Origin: Stenotrophomonas sp. 169
Lineage (GTDB): Bacteria; Pseudomonadota; Gammaproteobacteria; Xanthomonadales; Xanthomonadaceae
Assembly: GCF_014621775.1 (NCBI RefSeq)
Contig: NZ_CP061204.1
Span: 3,740,501 to 3,804,500, forward strand
Length of the DNA stretch: 64,000 nucleotides
Direction of reading: 5' to 3'
Below the pieces are notes generated by a model that was not told where the DNA came from, searched no databases, and was given only the letters and a program-made list of their open reading frames with translations. Numbering within the stretch: the stretch's first letter is position 1; each line of letters opens with the position of its first letter. The translations under genes were made by a program, and so were the position numbers. Below are positions 55,305-63,976 of this stretch, one piece after another.

Positions 55305-55334
55305 GTAAAAAGCACGCGACTTTCCTCAGTCGCG
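55305..55334 (-). promoter_or_regulatory. Terminator-like hairpin in the leader of the XVIPCD effector gene
   Basis: On the minus strand, CGCGACT-GAGGAA-AGTCGCG (55315-55334) is followed by TGC and five T, about 20 bp before the effector ATG. It has the shape of an intrinsic terminator or attenuator. Its loop GAGGAA resembles a Shine-Dalgarno site. Regulation by it is an inference. Confidence 0.45.
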
Positions 55335-55399
55335 GCGATCATCGAATAACAGAAAGTTCTGCTAATGTCACCCGCCAAGGGCTTTCTATCAGGTAGATC

Positions 55400-56260
55400 A
55401 TGCGGACCAGCCTTCACATCTCTTCGGCAAAAGCACTCTCATACGTGGCGCTTCTGCTGCTGGTTGCCACCAGTGGCTGCGCCGCCCCGTCCAGCCATGG
55501 CGCTGCACAGTATTTTCAAGGCGATGCACTCAAGCTGGCGATTGCCAGTGAAAATGGGGATGTGGACGCAATTCGGCAGCTTACAAGGCAGAAAGGCGTC
55601 AATCCGGACAAAGAGTTCTCCAGCCGCGAGGGCATTCCCCTGCTTGCCTGGCCGCTGCGCGCGAAGAACCTGCAGGGATTGGAGGCAATGCTGGAAAGCG
55701 GCGCCGATCCCGATGCCCGGCTGGTCAAAAAAATGAACGGCGAATTGATCCGCTTCAACAATGCGATGGTCTACGCAGCAAAGATGGACGATCCACGATT
55801 TCTCGACGCGCTGCTGAGGCATCGCGGTGATCCAGACACCCGGAATTCAAACAACGAAACGCTGCTGTTCCAAGCATTCATCAGCGGCAACCAATGGAAG
55901 AACGTCCAGTTGCTGGTGGAGAACGGGGCGGATATCAATGCGCCGAGCATCGGGCCTTCCGACACGGTCATCAGCTGGTACAGCGGCCGAGGCGCCTTCG
56001 AGCACGTCTATTGGCTGCTCGAACACGGCGCCGACCCGACGGTGATGCTGACGTCATCGATCGGAAAGCCCGACCGCATGTTCATCGCTGAAGATATCTA
56101 TTGGGGCATCACCACGCCCGATCTGCTTCCCTGGCAGAAAAAGTGCCAGCAATGGCTGATCGCGCGCAACATCCCTCGACCGCCGATGCCAGATGGCATA
56201 CGGGCCAAGCGCAAGGCCTTTGGATTTCCCACCAAGGAAGAGGATATTCCGCTGCTGTGA
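55400..56260 (+). CDS. Ankyrin-repeat lipoprotein, probable immunity protein of the XVIPCD effector
   Basis: This 286-residue protein has a lipoprotein signal (ALLLLVATSGCAAP, Cys27) and five or so ankyrin repeats from about residue 45 to 235. Examples are GDVDAIRQLTRQKGVNPDKE, LQGLEAMLESGADPDARL, DPRFLDALLRHRGDPDTRN, WKNVQLLVENGADINAPS and FEHVYWLLEHGADPTVML. Ala at +2 fits outer-membrane sorting, so it should face the periplasm. Periplasmic lipoproteins protect producers from XVIPCD or T6SS lipases, and ankyrin-type immunity proteins are known for such toxins. It diverges from the effector across 113 bp. AGGTAG precedes the ATG. Confidence 0.85.
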   Translation: MRTSLHISSAKALSYVALLLLVATSGCAAPSSHGAAQYFQGDALKLAIASENGDVDAIRQLTRQKGVNPDKEFSSREGIPLLAWPLRAKNLQGLEAMLESGADPDARLVKKMNGELIRFNNAMVYAAKMDDPRFLDALLRHRGDPDTRNSNNETLLFQAFISGNQWKNVQLLVENGADINAPSIGPSDTVISWYSGRGAFEHVYWLLEHGADPTVMLTSSIGKPDRMFIAEDIYWGITTPDLLPWQKKCQQWLIARNIPRPPMPDGIRAKRKAFGFPTKEEDIPLL

Positions 56261-56301
56261 CGCGTTGACGGCTGCAACAGCGTCCAGCGCGGCGCTCAGC
56301 C

Positions 56302-57240
56302 TCAGCGCTTGCTGACCGACAGCAACGCACAGTCCGCGGGCAAATGCATCCGCACGCGGCGCGGCACACATTCGATGCGGAAGTGACGCGCCTCCACCGG
56401 TTCACCGTCCAGATTCAGGGTCAGCGGCTTTTCCGCAAGGATCTCTACCCGGTTCAGGCGCGCGCGCGTGGCTACGCTTTCCAGCGCAGCCTCTTTGCCG
56501 CCGGTGACCAGTTGCCCCAACATTGCCCCGACTTCACCCGTCAGTTCGGGGATCACCGTGACATCCAGCTGTCCGTCATCGATGAGTGCTTGCGGGCACA
56601 GCGCCTGGCCACCGCCGGCCTGGCGACCGTTGCCGATGCCGAGCGCGATGAAGCCGCCTTCCCACTCGAAGCCAGGGCCATGCAGGCGCGCCAGGATCGG
56701 CTCGATGCGGCCCAGCTTGGAGATACCGGTCAAAACGTAAGCCAAGCCACCCAGCACCTTCTTCAGGCCTTCGTCGGTTTCCACGGTGACCTGGGTTCCG
56801 AAGCCGCCACTGGCGACGTTGGCGCACCACCAGACTTTGCCGTCGGCATCGATCCGCAGCAGGTCGATGGCGCGCGGCGCCTGTGCGGTGATCAGGGCCA
56901 GCACCTCGGCCGGGGTTTCAGGAAACCCGGCAGCCGTGGCGAAATCGTTCGCCGTGCCCAACGGCAACAGCGCCAAGGAGGGCAGCGCATCGGCGGGCTC
57001 ATCGCGGTGCGCCAGCGTTTCCGCGACGGCGCTCAGGGTGCCGTCGCCGCCACCGGCGATGATGACGTCCACGCCGTTGTCGATGGCCTCGGCCACGTAG
57101 CGTTCGGCGTCGCCGCCTTCCCAGGTAACGCGGACTTCCAGATCGATACCGCGCTCCCGCCACACCTTGACCGCATCACGTACGTCGACGTCCCCGGCGG
57201 ATTTTCCGTTGAGGATCAAACGCCAGCGGGAAAGGCTCAT
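56302..57240 (-). CDS. yegS: Lipid kinase, YegS-like (diacylglycerol-kinase catalytic fold)
   Basis: This 312-residue cytosolic or membrane-associated kinase has the DAGK nucleotide-binding motif [17 protein letters not shown] and the PLGTANDFA block. The C-terminal beta sandwich ends [21 protein letters not shown]. coli YegS phosphorylates phosphatidylglycerol in vitro; its physiological lipid is unsettled. The ATG at 57240 gives [17 protein letters not shown]; nine more codons are open upstream but atypical. It is convergent with the ankyrin lipoprotein gene. Confidence 0.93.
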   Translation of the reverse strand: MSLSRWRLILNGKSAGDVDVRDAVKVWRERGIDLEVRVTWEGGDAERYVAEAIDNGVDVIIAGGGDGTLSAVAETLAHRDEPADALPSLALLPLGTANDFATAAGFPETPAEVLALITAQAPRAIDLLRIDADGKVWWCANVASGGFGTQVTVETDEGLKKVLGGLAYVLTGISKLGRIEPILARLHGPGFEWEGGFIALGIGNGRQAGGGQALCPQALIDDGQLDVTVIPELTGEVGAMLGQLVTGGKEAALESVATRARLNRVEILAEKPLTLNLDGEPVEARHFRIECVPRRVRMHLPADCALLSVSKR

Positions 57241-57299
57241 GGGGGCTTCACGGAAGGGGGGTGGCACAGGCTAGCAGTGCCGCGTTTGGTAGCAGTGAA

Positions 57300-57426
57300 T
57301 GTCATCGGCCTGTCACCGTTCGCCCGGATCATGGGAGGCCATAGCAGGGAAGACGGATGGAGGCAGGATCAGCCTCCGATTATTTCAGCAGGGCCACGCC
57401 GGCAGCGGCGGGGCCTTTTTTTTTTG
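57300..57426 (+). ncRNA. Candidate small RNA ending in an orphan intrinsic terminator
   Basis: In the 371-bp gap between yegS and the GNAT gene, both minus-strand, the plus strand has a strong terminator (stem 57392-57115 region: GGCC-A-CGCCG at 57392-57401 pairs with CGGCG-G-GGCC at 57406-57415, then ten T). It is preceded by a separate hairpin GGAGGC-AGGATCA-GCCTCC (57359-57377). No plus-strand gene lies within 1 kb upstream. Several GGA motifs occur (GGGAGG, AGGGA, GGATGG, AGGAT). The 5' end and promoter are not defined; 57300 is a guess. Confidence 0.35.
57392..57425 (+). terminator. Strong orphan intrinsic terminator
   Basis: GGCC-A-CGCCG, loop GCAG, CGGCG-G-GGCC and ten T. It is oriented for plus-strand transcription although both flanking genes are on the minus strand. 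Confidence 0.85.
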
Positions 57427-57535
57427 GGTGCCAGCCCTGCTTCCGGGGAGCATTCCGGCACTGGCCCGCGCTCTGGTTTTGGCGGGTGCCTTGGTACTGC
57501 CGGGTGCTCTGGGATCTGGGGGCGCTCGCGCTCTG

Positions 57536-57604
57536 GTAGAGCCGGCTTCAGCCGGCTGCCCTCTGCGATCTTGCGTGACATAGCCGGCTGACGCCGGCTC
57601 TACC
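57536..57604. repeat. SMAG inverted pair
   Basis: GTAGAGCCGGCTTCAGCCGGCTG and inverted GCCGGCTGACGCCGGCTCTACC lie just after the GNAT stop. Confidence 0.88.
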
Positions 57605-57611
57605 GAGGGCG

Positions 57612-58082
57612 TTACCGGGCGAAATCGTGCAGCGCTTCGCCTTCCAGGCGGTACACGGTCCATTCGTCCTGCGGCTTGGCGCCGGCGGCGAGGTAGAAAT
57701 CGACCGCAGGTTGGTTCCAGTCCAGCACCGACCATTCAAAGCGGCCGCAGCCGGCATCCACGGCCAGCCGGGCGATGTGCTTCAGCAGCGCCTTGCCGGC
57801 ACCCGATCCGCGCCGTTGCGGGCGGATGTACAGGTCTTCCAGATAGATGCCCTTGCGGCCCAGCCACGTGGAGTAATTGTAGAAATACACCGCATAGCCG
57901 ATCGCTTCGCCGTCTGCCTCGCAGACCAGCGCCTGCGCGCTCGCATCGGGGCCGAACAGACTGGCAGCGATGCCGGCCTCGTCGGTCTGCACCGACGACT
58001 CAGCCTTCTCATAGACCGCCAGTTCGCGGATGAAACGCAGGATCAGACCTGCATCAGCAACAGTGGCCGGACGAATGTTCAT
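57612..58082 (-). CDS. GNAT N-acetyltransferase, diamine/spermidine acetyltransferase-like
   Basis: This 156-residue protein has the GNAT acetyl-CoA site RPQRRGSGAGKALLKHIARL. The block YFYNYSTWLGRKGIYLEDLY is strongly typical of the SSAT (spermidine/spermine N1-acetyltransferase) branch, and WNQPAVDFYLAAGAKP is its C-terminal signature. Bacterial members also act on other amines, so polyamine acetylation is only probable. The start MNIRPATVADAGLILRFI is unambiguous. The gene lies downstream of rpe, separated by the hairpin repeat at 58089-58138. Confidence 0.9.
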   Translation of the reverse strand: MNIRPATVADAGLILRFIRELAVYEKAESSVQTDEAGIAASLFGPDASAQALVCEADGEAIGYAVYFYNYSTWLGRKGIYLEDLYIRPQRRGSGAGKALLKHIARLAVDAGCGRFEWSVLDWNQPAVDFYLAAGAKPQDEWTVYRLEGEALHDFAR

Positions 58083-58088
58083 GGGCAG

Positions 58089-58138
58089 AAAAGGGGACGG
58101 AGGGAGTTAAACGAGTTTAATTCCCTCCGTCCCCTTTT
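58089..58138. repeat. Hairpin element of the A4-6GGGGACGGAGGG family after rpe
   Basis: Arms at 58089-58112 and 58115-58138 pair over 24 bp with one mismatch and a 2-bp loop; the outer core is AAAAGGGGACGGAGGGAGTT. It begins 3 bp from the rpe stop and ends 6 bp from the GNAT start, so it probably ends rpe transcription. Confidence 0.88.
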
Positions 58139-58141
58139 TTC

Positions 58142-58813
58142 TCAGCGGGCAGCGGCGACGTTGGCGCGCATCGCGCTGATCACCTGTTGGTAATCCGGTG
58201 CGTTGAAGATGGCCGAGCCCGCCACGAACGCATCGGCGCCGGCGGCCGCGATCGCGCCGATGTTGTCGGCCTTTACCCCGCCGTCGATCTCCAGGCGGAT
58301 GTCCTTGCCGCTGGCATCGATCTTCTGGCGGACGACCTTCAGCTTGTCCAGCGCCGAGGGGATGAACGCTTGGCCGCCAAAGCCCGGGTTGACCGACATC
58401 AGCAGCACCAGGTCCAGGTCGTCCAGCACCCAGTCCAGGATGTCCACCGGGGTGCCCGGATTGAGCACCAGGCCCGGCTTGCAGCCCAGCGAGCGGATCA
58501 GTTGGATCGTGCGATGCGGATGACGGCTGGCCTCGGGATGGAAGCTGATATAGGTGGCACCGGCCTCGGCGAAGTCCGGGATGATGCGGTCCACCGGCTC
58601 CACCATCAGGTGTACGTCGATCGGCGCGGTCACGCCATGCTTGCGCAGCGCCTGGCAGACCAGCGGCCCGATGGTCAGGTTCGGTACGTAATGGTTGTCC
58701 ATCACATCGAAATGGACCCAGTCCGCGCCGGCGGCGAGTACGTTGTCGACCTCCTCGCCAAGGCGGGCGAAGTCTGCGGACAGGATGGACGGGGCAATGA
58801 TGCAGTTGGACAT
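58142..58813 (-). CDS. rpe: Ribulose-phosphate 3-epimerase
   Basis: This 223-residue TIM-barrel metalloenzyme of the pentose phosphate pathway starts [17 protein letters not shown]. Metal and catalytic motifs are [38 protein letters not shown] and [11 protein letters not shown]. The ATG at 58813 ([11 protein letters not shown]) is the family start. The DjlA-like gene ends 37 bp upstream on the same strand. Confidence 0.97.
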   Translation of the reverse strand: MSNCIIAPSILSADFARLGEEVDNVLAAGADWVHFDVMDNHYVPNLTIGPLVCQALRKHGVTAPIDVHLMVEPVDRIIPDFAEAGATYISFHPEASRHPHRTIQLIRSLGCKPGLVLNPGTPVDILDWVLDDLDLVLLMSVNPGFGGQAFIPSALDKLKVVRQKIDASGKDIRLEIDGGVKADNIGAIAAAGADAFVAGSAIFNAPDYQQVISAMRANVAAAR

Positions 58814-58850
58814 GGCCGGGGCCTTCGGAACAGAGGGGAAAGGGAAAAAC

Positions 58851-59180
58851 TCAGCGCTTGCGCAGGGTCTTGATGCGGTCGTAGGCCGCATTCACGCGGC
58901 GGCTCTTCGCCTCGGCCTGCTTGAGCAGTTCCGGGGCGGCGCCGATCAGCTTGTCGGGGTGGTACTGCGACATCAGCCGGCGGTAGGCCAGGTCGATTTC
59001 CGACTCGGTAGCCGACGAGGTCAGGCCCAGTTCGCGGTACGGGTTCTCCTTGTTCAGACGGAACCAGTCCGCATCGAAGGCGTGCCCGATCAGCAGCCCC
59101 AGTACCGCGCCGAACAGCGGATTGGGCCGGAACAGCAGGGCCCCGGCGATGAAACCCAGCAGTTTTCCGTACCAGCGCAT
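58851..59180 (-). CDS. DjlA-like J-domain protein lacking the TerB domain
   Basis: This 109-residue protein has an N-terminal membrane segment ([20 protein letters not shown] and [14 protein letters not shown]), very like the start of DjlA. A C-terminal J domain follows, with the HPD tripeptide (QYHPDKL, residues 74-76), which stimulates DnaK ATPase. Full-length DjlA (about 270 residues) has a TerB domain between these parts, absent here. The start at 59180 has CGGAG upstream; a longer frame begins at 59216 without a ribosome site. It precedes rpe on the same strand. Confidence 0.85.
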   Translation of the reverse strand: MRWYGKLLGFIAGALLFRPNPLFGAVLGLLIGHAFDADWFRLNKENPYRELGLTSSATESEIDLAYRRLMSQYHPDKLIGAAPELLKQAEAKSRRVNAAYDRIKTLRKR

Positions 59181-59321
59181 GGCGCTCCGGGGAGATTTGG
59201 CCAATTGGGCTTTCATTTTACGTCACAGCCGCCCCGGACGGCTTTACACTAGGCCGCCCGCTGGCCGGCGGGCCCTCCGGGTCCCTGGGCAGCCGTATCG
59301 ACGAAGCCTCCAGGAGTGCCC

Positions 59322-60248
59322 GTGCCGACCACGTTGTTGCAATCCGATCTTCCCGGCCTGCCCTTGCGCCATCGCGGCAAGGTGCGTGACGTTTTCGATA
59401 TTCCGCGCGAGCGCCTGCCGGTTGGCACGCCCCCGGGGGACTACCTGCTGATGGTCGCCACCGACCGTCTGTCGGCCTTCGATGTGGTGCTGCCCGATCC
59501 GATTCCCGGCAAGGGCGAAATGCTCTGCCAGGTGTCGAATTTCTGGTTCGCCAAGACCGCCCACCTGATGCCCAACCACCTGACCGACATCGACGTGGCC
59601 AGCGTGCTGCCCGACGGTGTGGATGCGGCGCTGTATGCCAAGCGCGCCGTGGTCACCAAAAAGCTGAAGCCGGTACCGGTGGAAGCCATCGCCCGTGGCT
59701 ACCTGATCGGCAGCGGCTGGAAGGATTACCAGCGCACCGGCAAGGTCAGCGGCATTGAACTGCCCAACGGCCTGCGCCAGGCCGAGAAGCTGCCCGAGCC
59801 GATCTTCACTCCCTCGACCAAGGCCGCGGTCGGCGACCATGACGAAAACATCGACTTCGACGCGATGGTGAAGACGGTGGGTGCCGACCTGGCTGAGCGC
59901 GTCCGCGATGCCACCCTGCGCATCTACGCCTTCGCCGCCGATTACGCGCGCAAGCGCGGCATCATCCTGGCCGACACCAAGTTCGAATTCGGCACCGATG
60001 AAGACGGTCGCCTGTACATCATGGACGAGATGCTGACGCCGGATTCGTCGCGTTACTGGCCGGCCGACGAGTACGAAGTGGGCACCAGCCCGCCGAGCTA
60101 TGACAAGCAGTTCGTCCGCGATTACCTGGAGACGCTCGATTGGGGCAAGACCGCCCCCGGCCCGAGCATCCCCGCCGAGGTGATCGAGCGCACCCGCGCC
60201 AAGTACGCCGAAGCCCTGCAGCGCCTGGCGGGCATCAGCGTCGATTGA
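59322..60248 (+). CDS. purC: Phosphoribosylaminoimidazole-succinocarboxamide synthase
   Basis: This 308-residue SAICAR synthetase of purine synthesis begins at GTG 59322, 6 bp after AGGAG, giving [21 protein letters not shown] second GTG at 59316 is too close to the ribosome site. Family motifs include [46 protein letters not shown] and [10 protein letters not shown]...[12 protein letters not shown]. It is of the longer type found in Xanthomonadaceae and yeast, versus about 237 residues in E. coli. Confidence 0.97.
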   Translation: MPTTLLQSDLPGLPLRHRGKVRDVFDIPRERLPVGTPPGDYLLMVATDRLSAFDVVLPDPIPGKGEMLCQVSNFWFAKTAHLMPNHLTDIDVASVLPDGVDAALYAKRAVVTKKLKPVPVEAIARGYLIGSGWKDYQRTGKVSGIELPNGLRQAEKLPEPIFTPSTKAAVGDHDENIDFDAMVKTVGADLAERVRDATLRIYAFAADYARKRGIILADTKFEFGTDEDGRLYIMDEMLTPDSSRYWPADEYEVGTSPPSYDKQFVRDYLETLDWGKTAPGPSIPAEVIERTRAKYAEALQRLAGISVD

Positions 60249-60322
60249 GGTAGTGGCGGGTCCAGCCCGCCCCACCCATCAGGAAAGGTTGCCGGCCCGC
60301 GGCCGGCTCGACCGGAGGCACC

Positions 60323-60805
60323 ATGTCCAGCACCTCGCTTGCCCGCCCCGTGGACCGCTACTTCGCCAGCTATTCCGACGACCACCGCAATGTGCTGAAC
60401 CAGCGGATCCATGTGGTCGCGGTGCCGGCCATCCTGTGGTCGGTCGTCGCCCTGCTCTGGTGCCTGCCGCCGCTGATCACCTGGTTCCAGAACGGCATCT
60501 GGGCCGGCCTGGCGATGTTCGGCGCGTGGTGTTTCTACAACCGGCTGTCGCGGCCGCTGGGACTGGGCATGCTGGCGGTGCTGTTCGTGATCGGTTGCAC
60601 CTGCCGCCTGCTGGAAGCACGGATCGGCCTGGGCAACCTCGCCCGATTGGCCGCCGTGGTGTTCGTGCTTGCCTGGATCGCGCAATTCATCGGCCACAAG
60701 GCCGAGGGCCGCAAGCCGAGCTTCCTCACCGACCTGACCTACCTGCTGATCGGGCCGGCCTGGGTGCTGGCCAAGGTCTACCGCAAGTTCGATTGGCGCT
60801 ATTGA
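60323..60805 (+). CDS. Mpo1-like (DUF962) membrane protein
   Basis: This 160-residue membrane protein of the DUF962/Mpo1 family has conserved His motifs: YSDDHRNVLNQRIHVVAVPA near the N-terminus and WIAQFIGHKAEGRKPSFLTD near the C-terminus. It has about four helices. Yeast Mpo1 is an Fe(II)-dependent dioxygenase in fatty-acid alpha-oxidation of phytosphingosine; bacterial members are uncharacterised. It lies 74 bp after purC with an AGG-type ribosome site, probably in the same transcript. Confidence 0.88.
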   Translation: MSSTSLARPVDRYFASYSDDHRNVLNQRIHVVAVPAILWSVVALLWCLPPLITWFQNGIWAGLAMFGAWCFYNRLSRPLGLGMLAVLFVIGCTCRLLEARIGLGNLARLAAVVFVLAWIAQFIGHKAEGRKPSFLTDLTYLLIGPAWVLAKVYRKFDWRY

Positions 60806-61040
60806 CCCGCTCTTGCTGAACGAGGTCGACGCGTATTCAGCACGCGGAACGTGGACGGTGTGCGACCGCGCTGGCTCCCCGAGCGGTATCCGATCGGCCG
60901 ACTGACGGTTTCAACCATCCCTTTGCAGCCCCTGCCGTACGGGGGATGCGGCGCTGCACGCGCCATTCGCGACACGTGCGGCACAGTGTCCAGCGCGCTC
61001 CCGCAGCGCCGCTGTCCCGACACCGGCAAAGGTTAAAAAA
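60806..61040. other. Gap without recognised features
   Basis: This 235-bp GC-rich interval separates the Mpo1-like gene and the leader ORF of the Mrp operon. I see no SMAG arm, terminator with a T tract or convincing open frame. Confidence 0.5.
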
Positions 61041-61151
61041 ATGAATAAGCACACGATCCGTGCAATTGGTGACCTGTTCGTGGGTATCGGCAGCAAATGG
61101 CAGCCTGTTAGACTGCATGACCTGCTCGTGAATCGCGTATTCCCTGCATGA
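61041..61151 (+). CDS. Candidate 36-residue leader ORF coupled to the Mrp antiporter operon
   Basis: ATG at 61041, with AAAGG 9 bp upstream, opens a frame of 36 codons (MNKHTIRAIGDLFVGIGSKW...VNRVFPA). Its TGA overlaps the ATG of the antiporter gene (ATGA at 61148-61151). The product has no recognised domain. The overlap suggests translational coupling, or that the antiporter lacks its own ribosome site. It could also be chance, since it is short. Confidence 0.4.
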   Translation: MNKHTIRAIGDLFVGIGSKWQPVRLHDLLVNRVFPA

Positions 61152-63976
61152 TCCCAAGCCTTATCCTGCTGCTCGCCCTGCCCTTCCTGTTGGCCGTGGC
61201 GGTCGCCGCATTACCCCGAAGTTCGCGCAGCACGGCCGCCTGGTTGGCCGCGGCCGCGCCGTTGGCTGGTCTCGCCCTGCTTGCCACGCTGACGCCGGCC
61301 GTCCTGGATGGCGAGGTGCTGCGCAGCAGTGGCCAGTGGCTGCCGCAGATCGGGCTGGATTTCACCCTGCGCCTGGACGGCCTGGCCTGGATGTTCGCCG
61401 GGATGGTGCTCGGCATCGGAGCCCTGGTGGTGCTGTATGCCCACTATTACCTGAGCCCGCAGGACAACGCGCACCGCTTCTTCTGCTATCTGCTGCTGTT
61501 CATGGGCGCGATGCTGGGCATGGTGCTGTCCGGCAACCTGTTGCTGTTGATGATCTTCTGGGAACTGACCAGCATCAGCTCGTTCCTGCTGATCGGCTTC
61601 TGGTCGCACCGTCAGGACGCACGTGAAGGCGCGCGCATGGCGTTGGTCATCACCGGCGGCGGTGGCTTGGCGCTGCTGGGTGGCGTGCTGTTGATCGGCC
61701 GCATCGTCGGCAGCTTCGATCTGGACGTGGTACTGGCTGCAGGTCAGCAGATCCGCGACAGCGCGCTGTACCCGTACGTGCTGTTCCTCGTGCTCGCCGG
61801 CATCTTCACCAAAAGCGCGCAGTTCCCGTTCCACTTCTGGCTGCCGCAGGCCATGGCCGCGCCCACCCCGGTGTCCGCCTACCTGCATTCGGCGACCATG
61901 GTGAAGGCCGGGGTGTTCCTGCTGGCGCGCCTGCACCCGGCGCTGGCCGGCACCGATCTGTTCTTCTATACGGTCAGTGGCATCGGCGCACTGACCCTGC
62001 TGATCGGCGCGTGGAATGCCATTTTCCAGCACGATCTGAAGGGTCTGCTGGCCTATTCCACGATCTCCCACCTGGGCCTGATCACGATGCTGTTCGGGCT
62101 GTCCACGCCGATGTCGGTGGTCGCCGGTGTGTTCCATATCCTCAACCACGCCACGTTCAAAGCATCGCTGTTCATGGCGGCCGGCATCATCGACCACGAA
62201 ACCGGCACCCGCGACATGCGCAAGCTGGGTGGGCTGAGGAAGCTGATGCCCTTCACCAGCGCGCTGGCGATCATCGCCTCGCTGGCAATGGCCGGCATTC
62301 CTCTGCTCAACGGCTTCCTGTCGAAGGAAATGCTGTTCGCCGAAGCCTTGGATGCGGGGGGCCCGGAGCCGATGCGGCTGGCCATGTCCATTGCCGCGCT
62401 GCTGGCCGGCGTACTCGGCGTGGCCTACAGCCTGCGCTTCGTGCACGACACGTTCTTCGGCAAGGGCCCGCACGATCTGGATCGCGTGCCGCACGAGCCA
62501 CCGCGCTGGATGAAAGTGCCGGTGGAAATCCTGGTGGTGATCTGCGTGGCGGTGGGTATTGCGCCCGCACTGACCATCGCGCCGGTCCTGCATGCCGGTG
62601 CAGCGGCCATCCTGGGCGACCGGATGCCCGAGTACAGCCTGTCCATCTGGCATGGCTTCAACCTGCCGCTGGCGATGAGCGCGGCCGGCGTACTCGGCGG
62701 CATCGCGCTGTATTTCGGGCTGCGCAGGCTGATCAACCTGTATGCCGTGCGCAACACCACGCCCGGGCGTGACGCTTTCCATCACCAACTGGACCTGCTC
62801 TCCGCGCTGGCCCAGCGGCTGACCGGCGCCATCGCCAACGGCAGCCTGCAGCGCATGCTGCTGGGCCTGGTGGTGGTCGCGGTGATCGTCGGTGCAGCGC
62901 CGTGGCTGGCCGCGCCCGCTTGGCCGAACTGGCCCTCGCCACAGCCGATGCCGTTGCTGGGCTGGGCGCTGTGGGCGGTGATGATGGCCTGCGCCATGGC
63001 CACCCTGCGCATGTACAAGCAGCGCCTGCTGGCGGTGCTGCTGGTGGGCGGGGTCGGCCTGATGGTGGCCATGACCTTCGTCTTCCTGTCCGCACCGGAC
63101 CTGGCATTGACCCAGTTGCTGGTGGAGATGGTCACCCTGGTGCTGATGCTGCTGGGCATGAACTACCTGCCGGCGCAGTCGGTGACCGAGCGCTCCAAGC
63201 TGCGCAAGTACCGCGATGCCGGCATTGCGCTGGTGGCCGGCCTCGGGCTGGCCGCGCTGGCCTACACGGCCATGACCCTGCCGCCGAACACCATGGCCGG
63301 TGAGATGCTCGCCCGCGCCCTGCCTGAAGCGTATGGCAGCAACGTGGTCAATGTGATCCTGGTCGACTTCCGCGGCTTCGATACCTTCGGCGAGATCACC
63401 GTGTTCGGCATTGCCGCCCTGGTGGTGCATGCCATGCTGCGGCGGTCGCGGATGGCGCCGGAACAGATCATGCCCGGCCCGCCGATCAAGCTGCCGGTGC
63501 CGGCCGACCTGGCACAGATCATGTTCCCGCTGACGCTGACGGTGTCGATCTTCATGTTCCTGCGCGGCCACAACTCGCCCGGCGGCGGCTTCATCGCCGG
63601 CCTGATCCTGGCCGTGCCACTGCTGATCCAGTACGTCATCCAGGGCACCGCCTCGGTGGAGTCGCGCTTTGGTTTCGACTACATCCGCTGCATCGGCATC
63701 GGCCTGCTTATTGCGGTCGTGAGTGGTTGTGCGTCGATGCTGTTCGGCGTGCCGTTCCTGACCAGCGGCCACCTGGACCTGCACCTGCCGATCATCGGCG
63801 ACGTGCCGCTGGCCAGTGCCATCGGCTTTGATACCGGCGTGTACCTGGTGGTGTTCGGGGGCGCGATGCTCATGCTTTCCATGATGGGCACCATCAAGCC
63901 GTCGCGCACCCGTACCGCGCGCCGCGGCGAGATCGATCCGCAGAAACGTTCCGCACTGACCGGGGAGATGCGCTGA
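61148..63976 (+). CDS. mrpA: Monovalent cation/H+ antiporter subunit A (MrpA with fused MrpB-like domain)
   Basis: This 942-residue subunit is from the multi-subunit Mrp/Pha/Mnh Na+(K+)/H+ antiporter, related to complex I NuoL. The N-terminal 500 residues carry the proton-pumping core (LMIFWELTSISSFLLIGFWS, the conserved Glu; FTKSAQFPFHFWLPQAM, the conserved Lys; LLAYSTISHLGLITM). The C-terminal part contains the MrpA tail (VNVILVDFRGFDTFGEITVF) and an MrpB-like segment (HNSPGGGFIAGLILAVPLL), so the two subunits are fused, as in some proteobacterial PhaA. It starts inside the stop of a 36-codon ORF and overlaps the next gene by 1 bp. It should serve pH and sodium homeostasis. Confidence 0.93.
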   Translation: MIPSLILLLALPFLLAVAVAALPRSSRSTAAWLAAAAPLAGLALLATLTPAVLDGEVLRSSGQWLPQIGLDFTLRLDGLAWMFAGMVLGIGALVVLYAHYYLSPQDNAHRFFCYLLLFMGAMLGMVLSGNLLLLMIFWELTSISSFLLIGFWSHRQDAREGARMALVITGGGGLALLGGVLLIGRIVGSFDLDVVLAAGQQIRDSALYPYVLFLVLAGIFTKSAQFPFHFWLPQAMAAPTPVSAYLHSATMVKAGVFLLARLHPALAGTDLFFYTVSGIGALTLLIGAWNAIFQHDLKGLLAYSTISHLGLITMLFGLSTPMSVVAGVFHILNHATFKASLFMAAGIIDHETGTRDMRKLGGLRKLMPFTSALAIIASLAMAGIPLLNGFLSKEMLFAEALDAGGPEPMRLAMSIAALLAGVLGVAYSLRFVHDTFFGKGPHDLDRVPHEPPRWMKVPVEILVVICVAVGIAPALTIAPVLHAGAAAILGDRMPEYSLSIWHGFNLPLAMSAAGVLGGIALYFGLRRLINLYAVRNTTPGRDAFHHQLDLLSALAQRLTGAIANGSLQRMLLGLVVVAVIVGAAPWLAAPAWPNWPSPQPMPLLGWALWAVMMACAMATLRMYKQRLLAVLLVGGVGLMVAMTFVFLSAPDLALTQLLVEMVTLVLMLLGMNYLPAQSVTERSKLRKYRDAGIALVAGLGLAALAYTAMTLPPNTMAGEMLARALPEAYGSNVVNVILVDFRGFDTFGEITVFGIAALVVHAMLRRSRMAPEQIMPGPPIKLPVPADLAQIMFPLTLTVSIFMFLRGHNSPGGGFIAGLILAVPLLIQYVIQGTASVESRFGFDYIRCIGIGLLIAVVSGCASMLFGVPFLTSGHLDLHLPIIGDVPLASAIGFDTGVYLVVFGGAMLMLSMMGTIKPSRTRTARRGEIDPQKRSALTGEMR

